64,000 nt of DNA from Branchipolynoe longqiensis (taxonomy: Eukaryota; Annelida; Polychaeta; Phyllodocida; Polynoidae). The position numbers were made by a program, and so were the translations under genes. The notes under the pieces are model-generated. The model searched no databases, was not told where the DNA came from, and saw nothing but the letters and a program-made list of their open reading frames with translations. Below, piece by piece: positions 10,424 through 22,790 of this stretch; within the stretch, counting starts at the first letter, position 1; each line of letters begins with the position of its first letter. The stretch spans positions 59,670,917-59,734,916 of the forward strand of contig CM059198.1 of the NCBI GenBank assembly GCA_030323885.1, written 5' to 3'.

Positions 10424-10770
10424 AAGGCCCTGTCACACTTTACCGGATTGAGGAAACGGATTGAAACGGAATAAAGTCTGTTGATATCCGGCAAAGGCTG
10501 GTTTCTGTCTGTTGCATATCCATTGATATCCGTTGATATGCATTGATATCCGGCCCGATCCCTTACAAGTTTTGAGAATGCACAAAACTTGTAACCGATT
10601 GCACTGGACTGATGTATACGGTTATTATCCATCAATATCTACTCCACACCCGTTCCCCGTCCTTTCCCGTCTGTTACATAATCAATACATTTCACGTCCA
10701 AATCACACCGGACTAGAATATTTTTGTCCGGCTCTATCCGTTTCCTCAATCCGGCGAGGTGTGACAGGGA
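10424..10770. mobile_element. Theta-type TIR element
   Basis: Left end AAGGCCCTGTCACAC and right end GTGTGACAGGG. The interior is built of variants of GATATCCGTTGATATGCATT and CGGATTGA, with an inverted match CCTCAATCCGGCGAGG at the right. Confidence 0.75.
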
Positions 10771-10975
10771 GATTAGAGACAATATAGCATGGGAATGTTG
10801 GTTGAGATTGATACCTCTGGCCAACAATCTAGCCTACAGTTTATTTTTCCTACGAGAGTGAGGCCAATAGTAGTTGTCACGCCAGCTCAGTAGCAGCTCA
10901 TGGCGGGTTTGCCTACCTGATTGCAAACCAAAGTCATGGAAGCCGCTGCGGTTCCCAGCAGATAAGGCGCGGTGT

Positions 10976-11180
10976 AGCATTTTATATTTGTTGTTGTTGA
11001 AGATTTATACTGCCTATCATGGATAAACCTGAATAGGCTTGTTTTCACCATTAGACAGTTTGTCGATAGAAAGCCCAAGCCTACACTTTTACCGACCCAA
11101 GGGATTTTTAACCTCCCACACCACATAGACATGGTATGAGAGCAACTGGCCTTTGATGACACTGTAAGTTATACACAGCC
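10976..11180 (-). mobile_element. SINE-3 3' part, head missing
   Basis: Inverted match to the SINE at 21428 (ATCATGGATAAACCTGAATA and TTTGTCGATAGAAAGCCC); the tRNA-like head is absent. Confidence 0.75.
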
Positions 11181-11519
11181 ATTATTATTTATATGCAGCA
11201 TTTATCAGATTGAAAGCTACAGACCCTCCGTTAAATAATATTTATATAATATAATTTATATAGGACATAATGCAACGATATCTACGAATTATTGATGTAC
11301 AGTTTTAATTCTCTAAACCGGTGATGAATAATCTACTAATATGACTTTCTGGTAACTTATACTCGCATAGTAAGTGCATGATGAATTATACAGTCTATTA
11401 TAAATTGATGTTTAGGAACTGTTGTTAATTTATTCTCGCAAAAACACATGACGGATAATCGAGTAATAATATACCATGGTAGCTACATAGCTAAATTAAT
11501 GTATGCTTGCATAATCACA

Positions 11520-12105
11520 TTGTAAAATATTCTGATAAAACACAATGGTGGGGAATGTGAAATGGTCTATAAAGGAGTACACCTGGTCTATTAATGTAAA
11601 TGATGTATAGGGCCAGGTGCATGTATTTGTGTAGTTGCTGGTGACTCTTTACTTGTAGTCAATAGTCATTGTGCATTAAATAGATAGTGTGAGAGGGGCA
11701 TTATTGTTAGTGTGTAAGGATCTCAAGAGCTCTACTCACTACCCCCCCCCCCCCCCCCCCCCCCCCAACTGTTAGTCATGGATCACCGCACACACACACA
11801 CCAAGGCAGGTGCAGGCCAAGCAGCCACAAGGCATGGTAATGGTGGGTAGATCACAGTAGCCATGGTGACACAAGAATGCTTACTGTTCAATGGTGGACC
11901 TACAAATGATTGTTGTTGATTTGAGAGCATGGTGAGGTGGTATGCCATATCAGATCCATGTACCACTATATAATAATAAACCTGATGGTGCAAGCGCTCA
12001 CTCTACTTTCACTCTTTATACTCTTCCTTTCTCTCCTTGCCGGTATTGATTTCCTCTTAGCCTGCCTACACAGCTACAGCTGCCAGACGACAAACCTATA
12101 ATATG
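11520..12105 (+). mobile_element. LTR-like dispersed repeat
   Basis: Shared with 57435-57990 and, inverted, with 18555-19060. It carries TATATAATAATAAACCTGA, resembling an LTR promoter/poly(A) region, and ends in CTACACAGCTACAGCTGCCA. A C-run interrupts it at 11743-11766. No internal coding region is seen, so it may be a solo LTR. Confidence 0.5.
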
Positions 12106-12539
12106 CATATAGAGTAGGCTAGTCTAGAATTAAGTAGAACAAAAATGGAAAACTCTTTCCAAGAAAACCCCAAAACACTAAACTAGATCACTAACCGCAA
12201 AACATAACTTTATGAAACACAGAACTATAACTGCGCATCCCAAACTAGGTCACGTCTCAAAGCACACTACGTAGCCCATAGCTGCCATTCGGCGGAGTAG
12301 CTCCTAACCATCACGCTCAAAATTACCACACCCACCCTCCCTCTTAAAGATAGTGGCTCGGCTCGGGGCTCCTTGACCATTCTGGGTTCCCTTCTGGTTT
12401 ATGCCCCCGCCTCTTGACCTAGATAGCGTTGATTAAACAGAGACGAACATAATAGACCTTCAATCTGTTAATTAAATAAAGAAATGTCCCATCCAAATAT
12501 ATATAACCATGTTGGCGCCTTCTGTCCGAATCAACGCCG

Positions 12540-13450
12540 CATTGGAATGCAGTCTGGGTTAGAATGCTGCTCTAGAGGCAATATTCCCATTTTCATCGTC
12601 CTTATGATATTGGTGCCGTGACCACGATCATGGACACACTACATGCCAGATATTTGATGTACGTAGTAAAGTGCATTGCCTGCATGTGTGTAATTGTAAG
12701 TAATAAACAACTTATATACGTGGACCACTTGTACTGAGCTTGGTTTAAGGGGGTTATATTGTATATACATAAAAGACAATAATCAAAGTGGCCACATACA
12801 TTGTATATTACATTCATAATGCACCTGCATTTTTGCCAAAGCCAAGTCAAAGACAACACCAAAGCTCGGTTAAACCAATGATCGGTTAATCCAAAGAAAT
12901 TTCTAGGGTCCCTTCAAGTTTGGTTTAATGGGGTTATACTGTAGTATTGTAGGTGTATTCACTGACCTCTCAGGCAAGGAGCCACATAGAGCAGTAGGTA
13001 TGGATAGGGTGATTGCATCAGAGAGCCTCGGTAGTGTAATAGCTAGCATGCTAGCCCCCCAGAATGGGAAGAGGTGTCGGTTTCAATATTCCCAATTTTC
13101 ATCATATTTCTTGCCATGAAAAAGACCCTGTACAGGCTGTGTTGTATAATTGTTGAATCTACCCTGGGTATGTATTTGTATGTGGATTGCCTGTATGTAT
13201 TGTAATTGTAAGCATTAAACAAATGATGTACCCAAACCATTTCAAAAGACATACAATTCCAACGGGATGAGTGTAGTAGTCAGCACTGACATCTCAGGCA
13301 AGGATCCTTATAGACAGGTAGGTGTAGTTTGGGTGAGTGCATCAGGGAGCCTAGATAGCGTAATGGCTATCACCCTAGTCCCTGATTGGAAAGAAATGTG
13401 GGTTTGAGTCCTGCTCTAGGCGCAATATTTCCCATTTCCATTATCCCCAC
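12540..13450 (+). mobile_element. SINE-2 cluster: fragment plus tandem dimer
   Basis: A tail fragment lies at about 12540-12720. A degenerate full unit runs from about 12945 to 13265 and a second head begins at 13266 with TGTAGTAGTCAGCACTGAC. The layout is the same dimer arrangement as 4292-4795. Between them (about 12735-12945) are TTGGTTTAAGGGGGTTATA-type ends of a small inverted-repeat element. Confidence 0.75.
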
Positions 13451-13790
13451 CAGTCGTGGTGGCCAAATCGGTAGAGTACAGGCCATCCGTACACAAGATC
13501 AGGAGTTCAATTCCAGGTTGAGTCAAACCAATAACAAAATTAATACTTTTCGCTTCCTAGCTTGACGCTCAGCATTAATAGGATAGGACAAGGACTGGTT
13601 AGCTCAGCATCAGGATAATGTAATTGAGTGGGATATCGGGTCATGGTGCTGGCGAGCTGATTTTCCACTGGGGGAGTGCTATAAAGTCACCATGATTGTG
13701 TACTTTCACAAATCGGTACCCATCCTGATATAACTTTAGATGTTGCCAGGATGTAAAACTCCAACAATGAACCGACCAATCCATCATCCC
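13451..13790 (+). mobile_element. SINE-1 copy
   Basis: Head GTGGTGGCCAAATCGGTAGA, standard body, tail AACTCCAACAATGAACCGAC. It follows directly on the SINE-2 head. Confidence 0.85.
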
Positions 13791-13952
13791 CCCCGACACA
13801 CATATAGGTAGTATAATTTTATACTGGTATAAATCTTCGGCAGGAGGTATTATTTTTTTATTAGATTTTTATTGTATTATTGTATTTTATATTAACCAAT
13901 GGGCGCCCTGCGATGCTCCTTGCCCATTTATGTTCACTTGGCTCGAAAACAA

Positions 13953-13985
<33 letters not shown>
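13953..13985. repeat. (TA)n microsatellite
   Basis: Uninterrupted TA run next to a MITE-beta end, consistent with TA target preference. Confidence 0.9.
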
Positions 13986-13987
<2 letters not shown>

Positions 13988-14572
13988 AAGACTTCAGGCA
14001 CAAAACCTTGTAAACGCAAATCCAAAATGTTATTAAAATAAAAAAAATGTTACTTTAAAGCTGCATAGTCAAATGAAATATTACATTTTCAAAACCAAAC
14101 CAATTATCTAGATTTTATTCTACATATCTAACTTAGATACTGAATCACTTATTAAGCACTTGTTTCTGCGTAGAAGGCAATACAGAGTCAATTTAACAAG
14201 ACCTGTTACTGCAGAAGTCTATGATGTCAGAGTTTTGGCAAGCTTGCCAAAACTAATTTCCCATGTTTGCACTCAGAATATCTCAAAAGTTTACCATTTA
14301 AAATAAAAGTAACTTTGAACTAATGTAAAGTAGATACTAATGATCAATCTCATATATTTATCTCAGAAAAATACAGAAATTCAAAACCATAAGACTATGT
14401 AACTTTAATTTTAATTCTTAATAATTCCACTGTTCTTGTGATGAAATGATTATGGACCACTGGACAACAAATAGAAATATAAAAACTAACCTTTTTGAAA
14501 GCTTAATTCCCATATGTATATCAATTTTTGGATTGGCTTCTACGGAGATTTGCACCTGAACTGTTTATATAT
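13986..14572. mobile_element. MITE-beta interrupted by MITE-alpha (14055-14408)
   Basis: Outer ends read ACTTCAGGCACAAAACCTTG and TGCACCTGAACTGTTTATA. The inner insert starts AAAGCTGCATAGTC and ends ACTATGTAACTTTA. Removing the insert gives the usual beta sequence. Confidence 0.8.
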
Positions 14573-14996
14573 ATCAATATATTTATAAAAAATATTTATA
14601 AATATATTCATAAATGTATTTATAAACATATTTATAAATATATTTACACATACTTTATGAATATATTCATACATATATTTATGAATATATTCATATATAA
14701 ATATAGTTATACATTATAAATATATGTATAAATACATTTATAAAATAGAAATATAGTCATATATATACGTATACATATAATAATATATGCAAGCAGCCTG
14801 CCACTAATTAAACTGCGATTGAAAACAACAAGGATGTTTGGCGTACAGCGTCAGTACAGTGGCCGCCCGGAGGCGCCATGTACTGGTCAGGTTGTCATGA
14901 CAACGCAGCCAAGGCCACCCAGCCTCAGTGCGTCATAGGTCACGGGGGTCGACCACGTGACCACCTGCGCGCTGATCGACATGTGCGTCTTATTAA

Positions 14997-15560
14997 ACTT
15001 TAAAGTTGCATTGTCCGATAATTTTGAGTTTCCATCATTTTCTCAGATGAATATATCAGGTTGATTGCTATAAAGTAATTTACTTTAGTTTGAAGTAACT
15101 TTTGATTTTAAATGGCTAACTTCTCAGATAGCTGAAGTGCAACCATTCAAAATTAATGTTGGCAGGCATGCCAACACTCTGACACCATAGACTTCTGAAG
15201 CGACAGGTTCAATTCAATTGCGTCAGTATTCCCTTCTATGTGGTGGAAAATGCTTAGTAAGCGCACCAGTATCTACGTTAGATATGTGGAATCAAATATG
15301 TGAAGATTATGGGAATGTGGCAGAATGTAGGATACTGTTCTGAACCTTAACAATCAATAATTCATGGCTAGTAAGCACACCAGTATCTACGTTAGATATG
15401 TAGAATCAAATATGTGAAGATGATGGGAATGTGGCATAATGTAGGACACTGTTCTAGCGCACCAGTATCTATGTTAGATATGTAGAATCAAATATGTGAA
15501 GATTATGGGAATGTGGCATAATGTAGGATACTGTTCTGAACCTTGACAATCAATAATTCA
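14997..15560. mobile_element. MITE-alpha with internal local duplications
   Basis: Starts AAAGTTGCATTGTCCGATAA. Near the other end a segment around GTATCTACGTTAGATATGTA is present three times (about 15270, 15390 and 15465) with the following GGGAATGTGGCATAATGTAG. Confidence 0.75.
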
Positions 15561-15762
15561 TGGCAGAGACTGACCAGAATGCGCAGTGTATATAGGGCGT
15601 GTGAGGTCAATCAATGACAGTAAAGATTGACCAAAGTCAGCGGTTTGTTTCCGATATAGGTTTCGTATTGAAGGAAAGGGACTCCACAGATACAGAATCA
15701 TGTTGATTAGTGCCATTATTTATAGCCACATACTACATTATATACTACATATATATATGTAG

Positions 15763-16066
15763 ATCATGGGATTCAAACCCACGATTTTGAACCTTGGGCG
15801 AGTCAAACCAATGACTTAAAAATTAATACTTGTCACTTCCTAGCCAGGTGCTCGGCATTATTTGGATAGGGTAAGGACTGGTGTGCTCAGTGTCAGGATA
15901 ATTTTACTCATGGGGATATTGTGGGCTAGCAGGGCCTGGTCTCCCAGTGGGGCAGCACTATGAAGTCACCATGAGTGCGCACTGTCATAAGTGGATACCC
16001 GTCCCGATATGACATCAGAATGTTGCCAGGAAGTAAAACTCCAATAACCACCCAACCAACTATATA
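15763..16066 (+). mobile_element. SINE-1 copy, head truncated
   Basis: Begins at GTAGATCATGGGATTCAAAC, continues through the body and ends at CCACCCAACCAAC. Confidence 0.8.
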
Positions 16067-16196
16067 TATGAAGGATTCGGTTGTAAAAACCGAAAAATCA
16101 ATTTGAGTTATTTTCGGTAAAATATAATTTGGTACATGTCGTTATTTATAACCACATAATACATTATATGGTACATGCATATAATAAGAGTTCTGG

Positions 16197-16909
16197 GGCC
16201 GTATGCAGGAGTCAGTGTTAGCGGGGTTTGGTGTTACAGCCTGTTACCGTTTAGCTATCTCCGAACTGGGGAATTCGGTCAAGCCGTATGCAGGACCACG
16301 TAACACTTTCATTATAGCTAAACGTGAATTTATTAATAGATTTGGGAAATCCCTCTGCATTTGTAGGCATACATTAGGCTCAAATGTTTTAAATGCTGTC
16401 ATATTTAACAAAGTTACATAGTCAAATAGTGAAATTTTATCAATTTAACCCTAAATTTGAAGCTTTATTAAGGCTACCGCCGCATTGGCGGCGATATTAA
16501 TAGTTATATTTTCGAATCGACGAACGTACAGTAAACAAACCGCCAGTATGGAAAGCGACGTCGATGCGGCGGCGGCGGCGATTTGTTTACTTTACATTCG
16601 TCAATTCGAAAATATAACTATTAATATCGCCGCCAATATGGCGGTAGCCTTAATAATGCTTCAAATTTAGGGTTAAATTGATAAAATTTCACTTATTGCG
16701 TATGTAATTCTGTTAAATATGACAGCATTGAATAGATTTGGGCCTAATGAACTCGCTAAACCTAATATTTTTCAGGGGTAACCTAACACCGGTTAAGCTT
16801 TTGGTGTTAGGCCTAACACTGACTCGTGCATACCATTTTTCGCCGCTAAACCGGAATTCCCGCCAAACACCGTTTTGCCTCGCTAACACTGACTCCTGCA
16901 TACGGCCCC
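16197..16909. mobile_element. Nested foldback element
   Basis: Outer inverted ends GGGGCCGTATGCAGGAGTCA and TGACTCCTGCATACGGCCCC run at least 40 bp. An inner palindrome at about 16452-16671 has its own arms (AAATTTGAAGCTTTATTAAG and its complement) around a GGCGGCGGCGGC centre. No transposase is encoded. Confidence 0.85.
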
Positions 16910-17410
16910 CGATGCAAAAACCAACAAATCAATTATAGTTCTTTTCTCTGAAATATAATTTATTCTTATGTTTTCCAGATAAAGTCTATCAATTTCATGT
17001 TGCATAGTGCATTAAATAGGGGAAGTGCCAGCTTCTCTGAACAAGCATAGTTGACTATAGGGATGATGGCAGCTTCAGCTCAAACATGGTAGTCATGGTA
17101 GTCATGGTAGTCATGGTTTTAGTACAGCCTAGAGGGCGTTTGTCGGTTTTTGCGCATGAACCGTTCATATATATATGTACTGAGATTCCGTTGAACACAG
17201 TCAATGCCCATTGTCTGGTTAAGCGGTACTTAAATCCCTTCATGTACCAACGCCGAACTCACGCAAGGAACCAAGCATCCGGTCAGCATATTTAACAAAG
17301 GGATGGGTGAATGGACTGGTTCGTGACGTCATTGCCTACCTAACAGGAAGCCTGCATGGCGCCTGTCCGTCTTACGTCACTTAGAAAATGGTGGCTACAG
17401 ACATATTGGT

Positions 17411-18085
17411 TGGTTGGTTGTTGACAATATCTAAGGGCATATCAGGATGGATACCGACTTGTGACAGTGCGCACTCATGGCAACTTTATAGTGCCACCTC
17501 ACTGCCAGCATCATGACCTAATATCCCATTCAGTCATATTATCCTCACACTGAGCCAACCAGTCCTGATGGATTGATTGATTGGTGGTTGCTTTACGCCA
17601 GGTCGGCAGCATAGGCCATATTGACGCCGAGAAATGTTTGTTTTTTGTTCAAACCATCGCTTTTACATGTAAAAGCAGACAATCAATTATGTGCCAATAG
17701 ACACTCATTAAATTAGAAAGCTCACAATCATATATTTGTGGTCAAGGGAAACAAATTCCCATAGAAAAAGAAAAGTTATATTAATAATTGATAGAATTTA
17801 TTTAGTAAACTATATGAGGTGGTACAGTCCAACTGCCCTCAAAAAGGCTAAAATGTTTTCTTGTTTTACTTTAGTAAAAAGGTCATGCATACTGTCTGCA
17901 GTGTAGAAATGTTGAATCCTTGCCCTATGCTAATAATGCCGAGCGCCTCGCTAGGATGCGACAAGTATAACACTTTAAGTCATTGGTTTGACTCAACCAG
18001 GGTTCCAACCCATAGGATCGAATCCCACGATCTAGCAAAACAGGAGATGGATGCTCAACTCATTCGGTCATCCCGTCTGGTCTGC
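17411..18085 (-). mobile_element. SINE-1 copy split by an insertion (about 17563-17910)
   Basis: The 3' half lies at 17411-17562 (GGTTGGTTGGTTGTTGACAA to CCAACCAGTCCT) and the 5' half resumes at about 17911 (TCCTTGCCCTATGCTAATAA). The insert begins with SINE-5 (TGATTGATTGGTGGTTGC), which also lies inverted at about 20665-20830. Confidence 0.75.
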
Positions 18086-18289
18086 TACAGACAGATTTTG
18101 CCTTCCAAAGTGGAATAAACTGAAAGCAGCGACCTGGTTACTCCCACCACTCACCGAAAACCAGAAACAGGAAATATATTGGTACCAACATGCGCCATGC
18201 ATGAAGACAGAACTTACTTTCTAATTATTGTTTTCCCCTCTGGTACATTAGTTGATTAGGCAGGGGAGTTTTCAATTAGGGACAATTGG

Positions 18290-18450
18290 TCTTCCTGAAT
18301 CCACTCTTCCTTGCCCTATCCTAGTAATGCCGAGCACCAGGCTAGGTAGTGAGAAGTATCAATTTTTAAGTCATTGGTTTGACTCGTGCAGGATTCGAAC
18401 CCGTGGGTTCGAATTCCACGACATACCATTCCTGTCTGGGCTATTTAAAT
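18290..18450 (-). mobile_element. SINE-1 5' fragment
   Basis: Carries CTTGCCCTATCCTAGTAATG and the box-B region GATTCGAACCCGTGGGTTCG. Confidence 0.75.
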
Positions 18451-20120
18451 TAATAGTTGCATAGTCCGTTGGTTTTGAGTTTCTGCCATTTACGCAGATA
18501 CATACATTAGAGTGATCATGCGAAATAAATGTTGGCAAGTATGTCAAAATGCCTGACATCATAGTATAAAGTCCACAGCTGGAATCTGTGGTTGTGTAGG
18601 CAGGCTATGGTGAAATCAATACAGGCTAAAAGAGAAAGGAAGAGTATAAAGAGTGAAAGTAGAGAGAGAACCAAGCCCTCAGGTTTATTATTTATAGTGC
18701 TACATGGATCTGGTATGGCATACCACCTGACTGTATTCTCCAATGAGAATCAAGCATCTACAGCTCTACCAATGAACATCAAGCATTCCTGAGTCCCCAT
18801 GGTTACAGTGCACTGCCCACCACCACCATGCAGCTTGGCTCCCCTGGCCACCACCTGCCCTGAGCTGAGTGTGTGGTGATCCATGACTCACAGAGGGGGC
18901 GAGGGGGTAGTGGCTGGAGCTCCAAGTGCCCCTTACACACTATCTGACCAACACACAATGACTATTGACCAATGAATCAAGCACCACCAGCAACTACATA
19001 AACATTTATGCCCCTGTCCCTATATACCTTTTTCACCAATAGACCATTTGCATTCCTCCACCAATGCGTTTTATCAGAATATTTTACAATAGGCTTCTGC
19101 AGTAAGAGGTTCTATTTGATTGGCTTAGCACACTATACCCTTCTATGCAGCAAAACCTGCTTACTGTCATGGTGTTCTCTGTGGCGGAGTGGTTAGAGTG
19201 TCTGACTTTCTTCTAGGTTATACTCCTAATCTGAGGGTCGGCGGTTCAATTCCCCGTGCCCCCAGCTCTGCCAATTTGGATTTCCACCGCTGTGTATAAC
19301 TTACAGCGTCATCAAAGGCCGGTTGCTCTCATACCATGTCTATGTGGTGTGGGAGGTTAAAAATCCCTTGCGTCAGTAAAAGTGTAGGCTCGGGCTTTCT
19401 ATCGACAAACTGTCTAATGGTGAAAACAAGCCTATTCAGGCTTATCCATAGCCGTGTTCACACAGGCAAAATCTAAAGCGATTCAGCCAAGGCGGATAGC
19501 AGGAGTCGAATTAGCTGCCCGTTCACACAGGCACTACTTGAGCGGGAAGTCGATATCTGCGCATGAGCAAGTCCAGTCTGACCAGCGCCACCACGAGAGA
19601 GTGGATTCGACCTAGATATGTATTTAATGAATCGTATTGGTTTGGAACAGTCAAAACTTCTGCTGGGCAGTGAAACCCTAAAAATAAATGATGAAATTAT
19701 ATATAATATGCGCTTTTGATCGACCGGAAAGTCAACAAACTGAGGTGTCGACTGCGCATGCGTGTGAGGAGCTTAATCCGCCTCAGTGCGTCCACATGGG
19801 CAAAATAAATCGAATCAGAGAAATCGCCTCACGTAAACTACCTCGAGAGGTGGTTTACAGTATCCGGATCACAGAAATCGATTCAGCCCTAATTCGACTC
19901 AGACGCCCGTTCACACGGGAAATGTGCGTCGAACTAGGTAAGTCGCTTTCTACGAATCGATTTACATTGCCCGTGTGAACACGGCTCATGATAGGCAGTA
20001 TAACTCTTCAACAACAACTAAGTGCACAATTTTCTAGGTTTAGATATTTAGGATCAAATCTAGGAAAGGGTTTTGGGGTTTTAGCAATGTGAGGCTTTCA
20101 TCGGACTGTGTAGCTTTAAG
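18446..20120. mobile_element. MITE-alpha split by an LTR-like repeat and by SINE-3, which holds MITE-delta
   Basis: Three alpha segments (18446-18550, about 19085-19165, about 20023-20120) keep correct order. Between the first two lies the inverted LTR-like repeat (18555-19060). Between the last two lies SINE-3 (19177-20022, head TCTGTGGCGGAGTGGTTAGA). SINE-3 is itself split by MITE-delta at 19450-19986 (537 bp, ends AGCCGTGTTCACAC, CAT on both sides). Confidence 0.75.
19450..19986. mobile_element. MITE-delta copy
   Basis: Terminal inverted repeats AGCCGTGTTCACACAGGCAA and TTGCCCGTGTGAACACGGCT, with a 3-bp CAT duplication at 19447-19449 and 19987-19989. A second copy lies at 63401-63975. A 3-bp duplication is compatible with a PIF/Harbinger-type element; assignment is inferred. 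Confidence 0.8.
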
Positions 20121-20253
20121 ATGAATTCGGTCATTGGACACGTGACAGATTCTGGCCAATCAGTGTGCTACCTTTCTAGACAGATATGACACTTCATCTC
20201 TTACAATACATCAAATCTCTCACAACATGTTTTGAGTAATGGACACAAATGAT

Positions 20254-20492
20254 GAGTTCAGGCACAAAACCATGTAAACGCTAATCCACAAATTGAGTTT
20301 CAATAAAAGAGCTTTACCTGAAAATATGTTATATGCTCAGTAATTCCACTTTTCATATGATCACATGATTATGGAGCAATAAACAAAACAGTAGGAATAT
20401 AAAAGTATATACTTTTGTAACGTTTGATTCCAATGTTTCTCTCCAATTTGAATTTGCGTTTACGTGGTTTTTGCACCTGAACTCTTCACATA
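20254..20492. mobile_element. MITE-beta copy
   Basis: Ends GAGTTCAGGCACAAAACCAT and TTTGCACCTGAACTCTTCAC. Confidence 0.8.
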
Positions 20493-20521
20493 TACTTGAA
20501 CTACCAAAGGAGTTGGCTTAG

Positions 20522-21200
20522 TTGCTTGGTTGGTTGCTGGAGTTTTATGTCCTGTCAACATCTAAGGTTACATCAGGATGGTTACGACATGTGACAGTGC
20601 ACACTCATGGCAATTTTATAGTACTGCCCCACTTGGAAATCAGCCCCCTGGCACCATGACCCGAATATATGATTGTGAGCTTTCTAATTTAATGAGTGTC
20701 TATTGGCACATACGTGATTGTCTGCTTTTACACGCAAAAGTGATGGTTTGAACAAAAAACTAACATTTCTCACCGTGAATATGGCCTATGCTGCCGACAC
20801 GGGCTAAAGCAACCACCAATCAATCAATCATAACCATGACCCGATATCCCGCTTATTCCTCCAGTCCTTGCCCTATCCTATTAATGCCGAGTGCCAGGCT
20901 AGGAAGCGACAAGTACCAATTTTGTAATTCATTGGTTTGACTCGACCGGGAATCGAACTCCCGACCTTCCGCACCCGAAGCCTTCGCTCTACCGATTCCT
21001 CCAGCGTGTCCGGTTATCAGCAGTCATAGGATAGTGTAAGGACTGCTTTGCACAGCATCAGGATATGAGGTCCTGGTCCTGGCGGCTCGATCTACGAGTG
21101 GGGCAACACTATAAAGTCACCTTAAGTGTGCACTGTTGAAGGCCATCATAATATGTCCTCATGTGTTGCTAGGATATAACTCCACAACACACCATGAAGG
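20522..21200 (-). mobile_element. SINE-1 split by SINE-5, followed by a forward SINE-1 fragment
   Basis: SINE-1 runs inverted from 20522 to about 21010. At about 20665-20830 a 170-bp SINE-5 is inserted, flanked by near-identical ACCATGACCCGAATAT and ACCATGACCCGATAT, a long target duplication typical of LINE-driven retroposition. A forward SINE-1 body fragment follows at 21015-21200. Confidence 0.75.
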
Positions 21201-21427
21201 AAACATGAACTTTCGGACCATGAAGATATATGCTTTCCTTCTTTGTGTAAAATTCCCCACCGCCCACTGCTTATCTTTGATTTGTTGATGATGTCTTGGG
21301 GTTTCCTGACCTTGCAACATCTCAGGTCATATTAGATAGGGTAAGTGCAGTATGTCCAATCACCGTCAGGGACTAAACTTATATCAATTACGTGAATATT
21401 GCCTGAGGACTGATATCTTGACGGTAC

Positions 21428-21735
21428 TTCTCTGTGGCGGAGTGGTTAGAGTGTCTGACTTTCTTCTAGGTCGGACTCCTAATCTGAAGGTCATTGGTTC
21501 GATTCCCCATGCCCCCACCTCTGCAAATTTGGATTTCCACCGCTATGTATAACTTACAGCGTCATCAAAGGCCAGTGACCCTCATACCATGTCTATGTGG
21601 TGTGGGTGGCTAAAAATCCCTTGGGTCGGTAAAAGTATAGGCTCAGGCTTTCTATCGACAAACAATGGTGAAAACAAGTCTATTCAGACTTATCCATGAT
21701 AGGCAGTATAAATCTTCAAGAAAAAAACTAAACAA
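21428..21735 (+). mobile_element. SINE-3 copy, complete
   Basis: tRNA-like head CTCTGTGGCGGAGTGGTTAG with box B GGTTCGATTCCC, body with ACCATGTCTATGTGGTGTGG, ending in an A-rich run. This is the uninterrupted version of the copy at 19177. Confidence 0.8.
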
Positions 21736-21805
21736 AGAAAAAACTAGTTATCATTGTCATTCTAGGCCTAGCCTGATGATGCACTTATGGAACCTATTGA
21801 ATACA

Positions 21806-22140
21806 CCGGGCGAGGTGGCCGAATCAGTAGAGCGCAGGCCTTGCATGCGGGAAATCGGGAGTTCGGTCCCTGGTCGAGTCAAACCAATGACTTATAAAAT
21901 TGACACATGTCACTTCCTAGCCTGGCGCTCGGAATTAATAGGATAGGGCAAGGACTGGTTAGCTCAGTATCAGGATAATGTGACTGAGTGGGATATCGGG
22001 TCATGTTGCCGGTGGACTGATTTCCCAGTGGGACAGTTCTATTAAATGGCCATGAGTGTGCACTGTCACAAGTTGGGGCCCACCCATTCTGATTTAACCT
22101 TAGATGTTGCCAGGATGTAAAACTAGAAACAACAAAACAA
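21806..22140 (+). mobile_element. SINE-1 copy, complete
   Basis: Head CACCGGGCGAGGTGGCCGAA, box B GTTCGGTCCCTGG, standard body, tail AACAACAAAACAACC. Confidence 0.85.
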
Positions 22141-22292
22141 CCTTTTGAATACACCCATCAAAAGAATATGTCAATCCTAGTATTCCCTTGTCGACATTTC
22201 TAGGAAATAATAGAAGGCAACAACTGACCGCTCAGATGTGGTTAATGCGTTGATTGTTGTCAGTGCGCTACGACTTTAATGATTCATTCTTA

Positions 22293-22450
22293 AAGGTGCA
22301 TTGTCCCATCGGTTTAAGTCTTTGAAATAATCAGCAGCTAACTATATTTTGGTGATCAGTAATGTTTTAATAACATTTTAGTTTAAAGTAACTATTATTT
22401 CAAAGGGTTAACTTTGGATACGGTTAAAGTGACATGAGAAATTCATTTGT
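22293..22450. mobile_element. MITE-alpha fragment
   Basis: Begins AAAGGTGCATTGTCCCATCGG and is cut off where SINE-1 starts. Confidence 0.6.
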
Positions 22451-22454
22451 GGCA

Positions 22455-22782
22455 CCGGGCGCGGTGGCCTAATCGGTAGAGCGCGGGCCTCGCGTGTGGA
22501 AGGTCGGGAGTTCGGTTCCGGGTCGAGTCAAACCAATGACCCTAAAATTGATACTTGTCACATCATAGCCAGGCACTCAGCATTAATAGGATAGGGCAAG
22601 GACTGGTTAGCTCAATGTCAGGATTATGTGACTGAGTGGGATATCAGGTCATGGTGCTGGCACCCTGGTCTCCCAGTGGGACAGCCCTATAAAGTCGCAA
22701 TGAATGCACACTGTCACAGGTCGGGAACCGTCCTGATATGACCTTAGATGGTGCTAGGACGTAAAACAAGAAACAAACAAAC
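22455..22782 (+). mobile_element. SINE-1 copy, complete
   Basis: Head CACCGGGCGCGGTGGCCTAA with box B GTTCGGTTCCGGG; tail ACAAACAAACAAG. Confidence 0.85.
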
Positions 22783-22790
22783 AAGTTAAA

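Noticed and set aside
21430..21520. A tRNA gene with good box A and box B
   Set aside because: The same head recurs at 19177 with the same downstream body, so it is a SINE.
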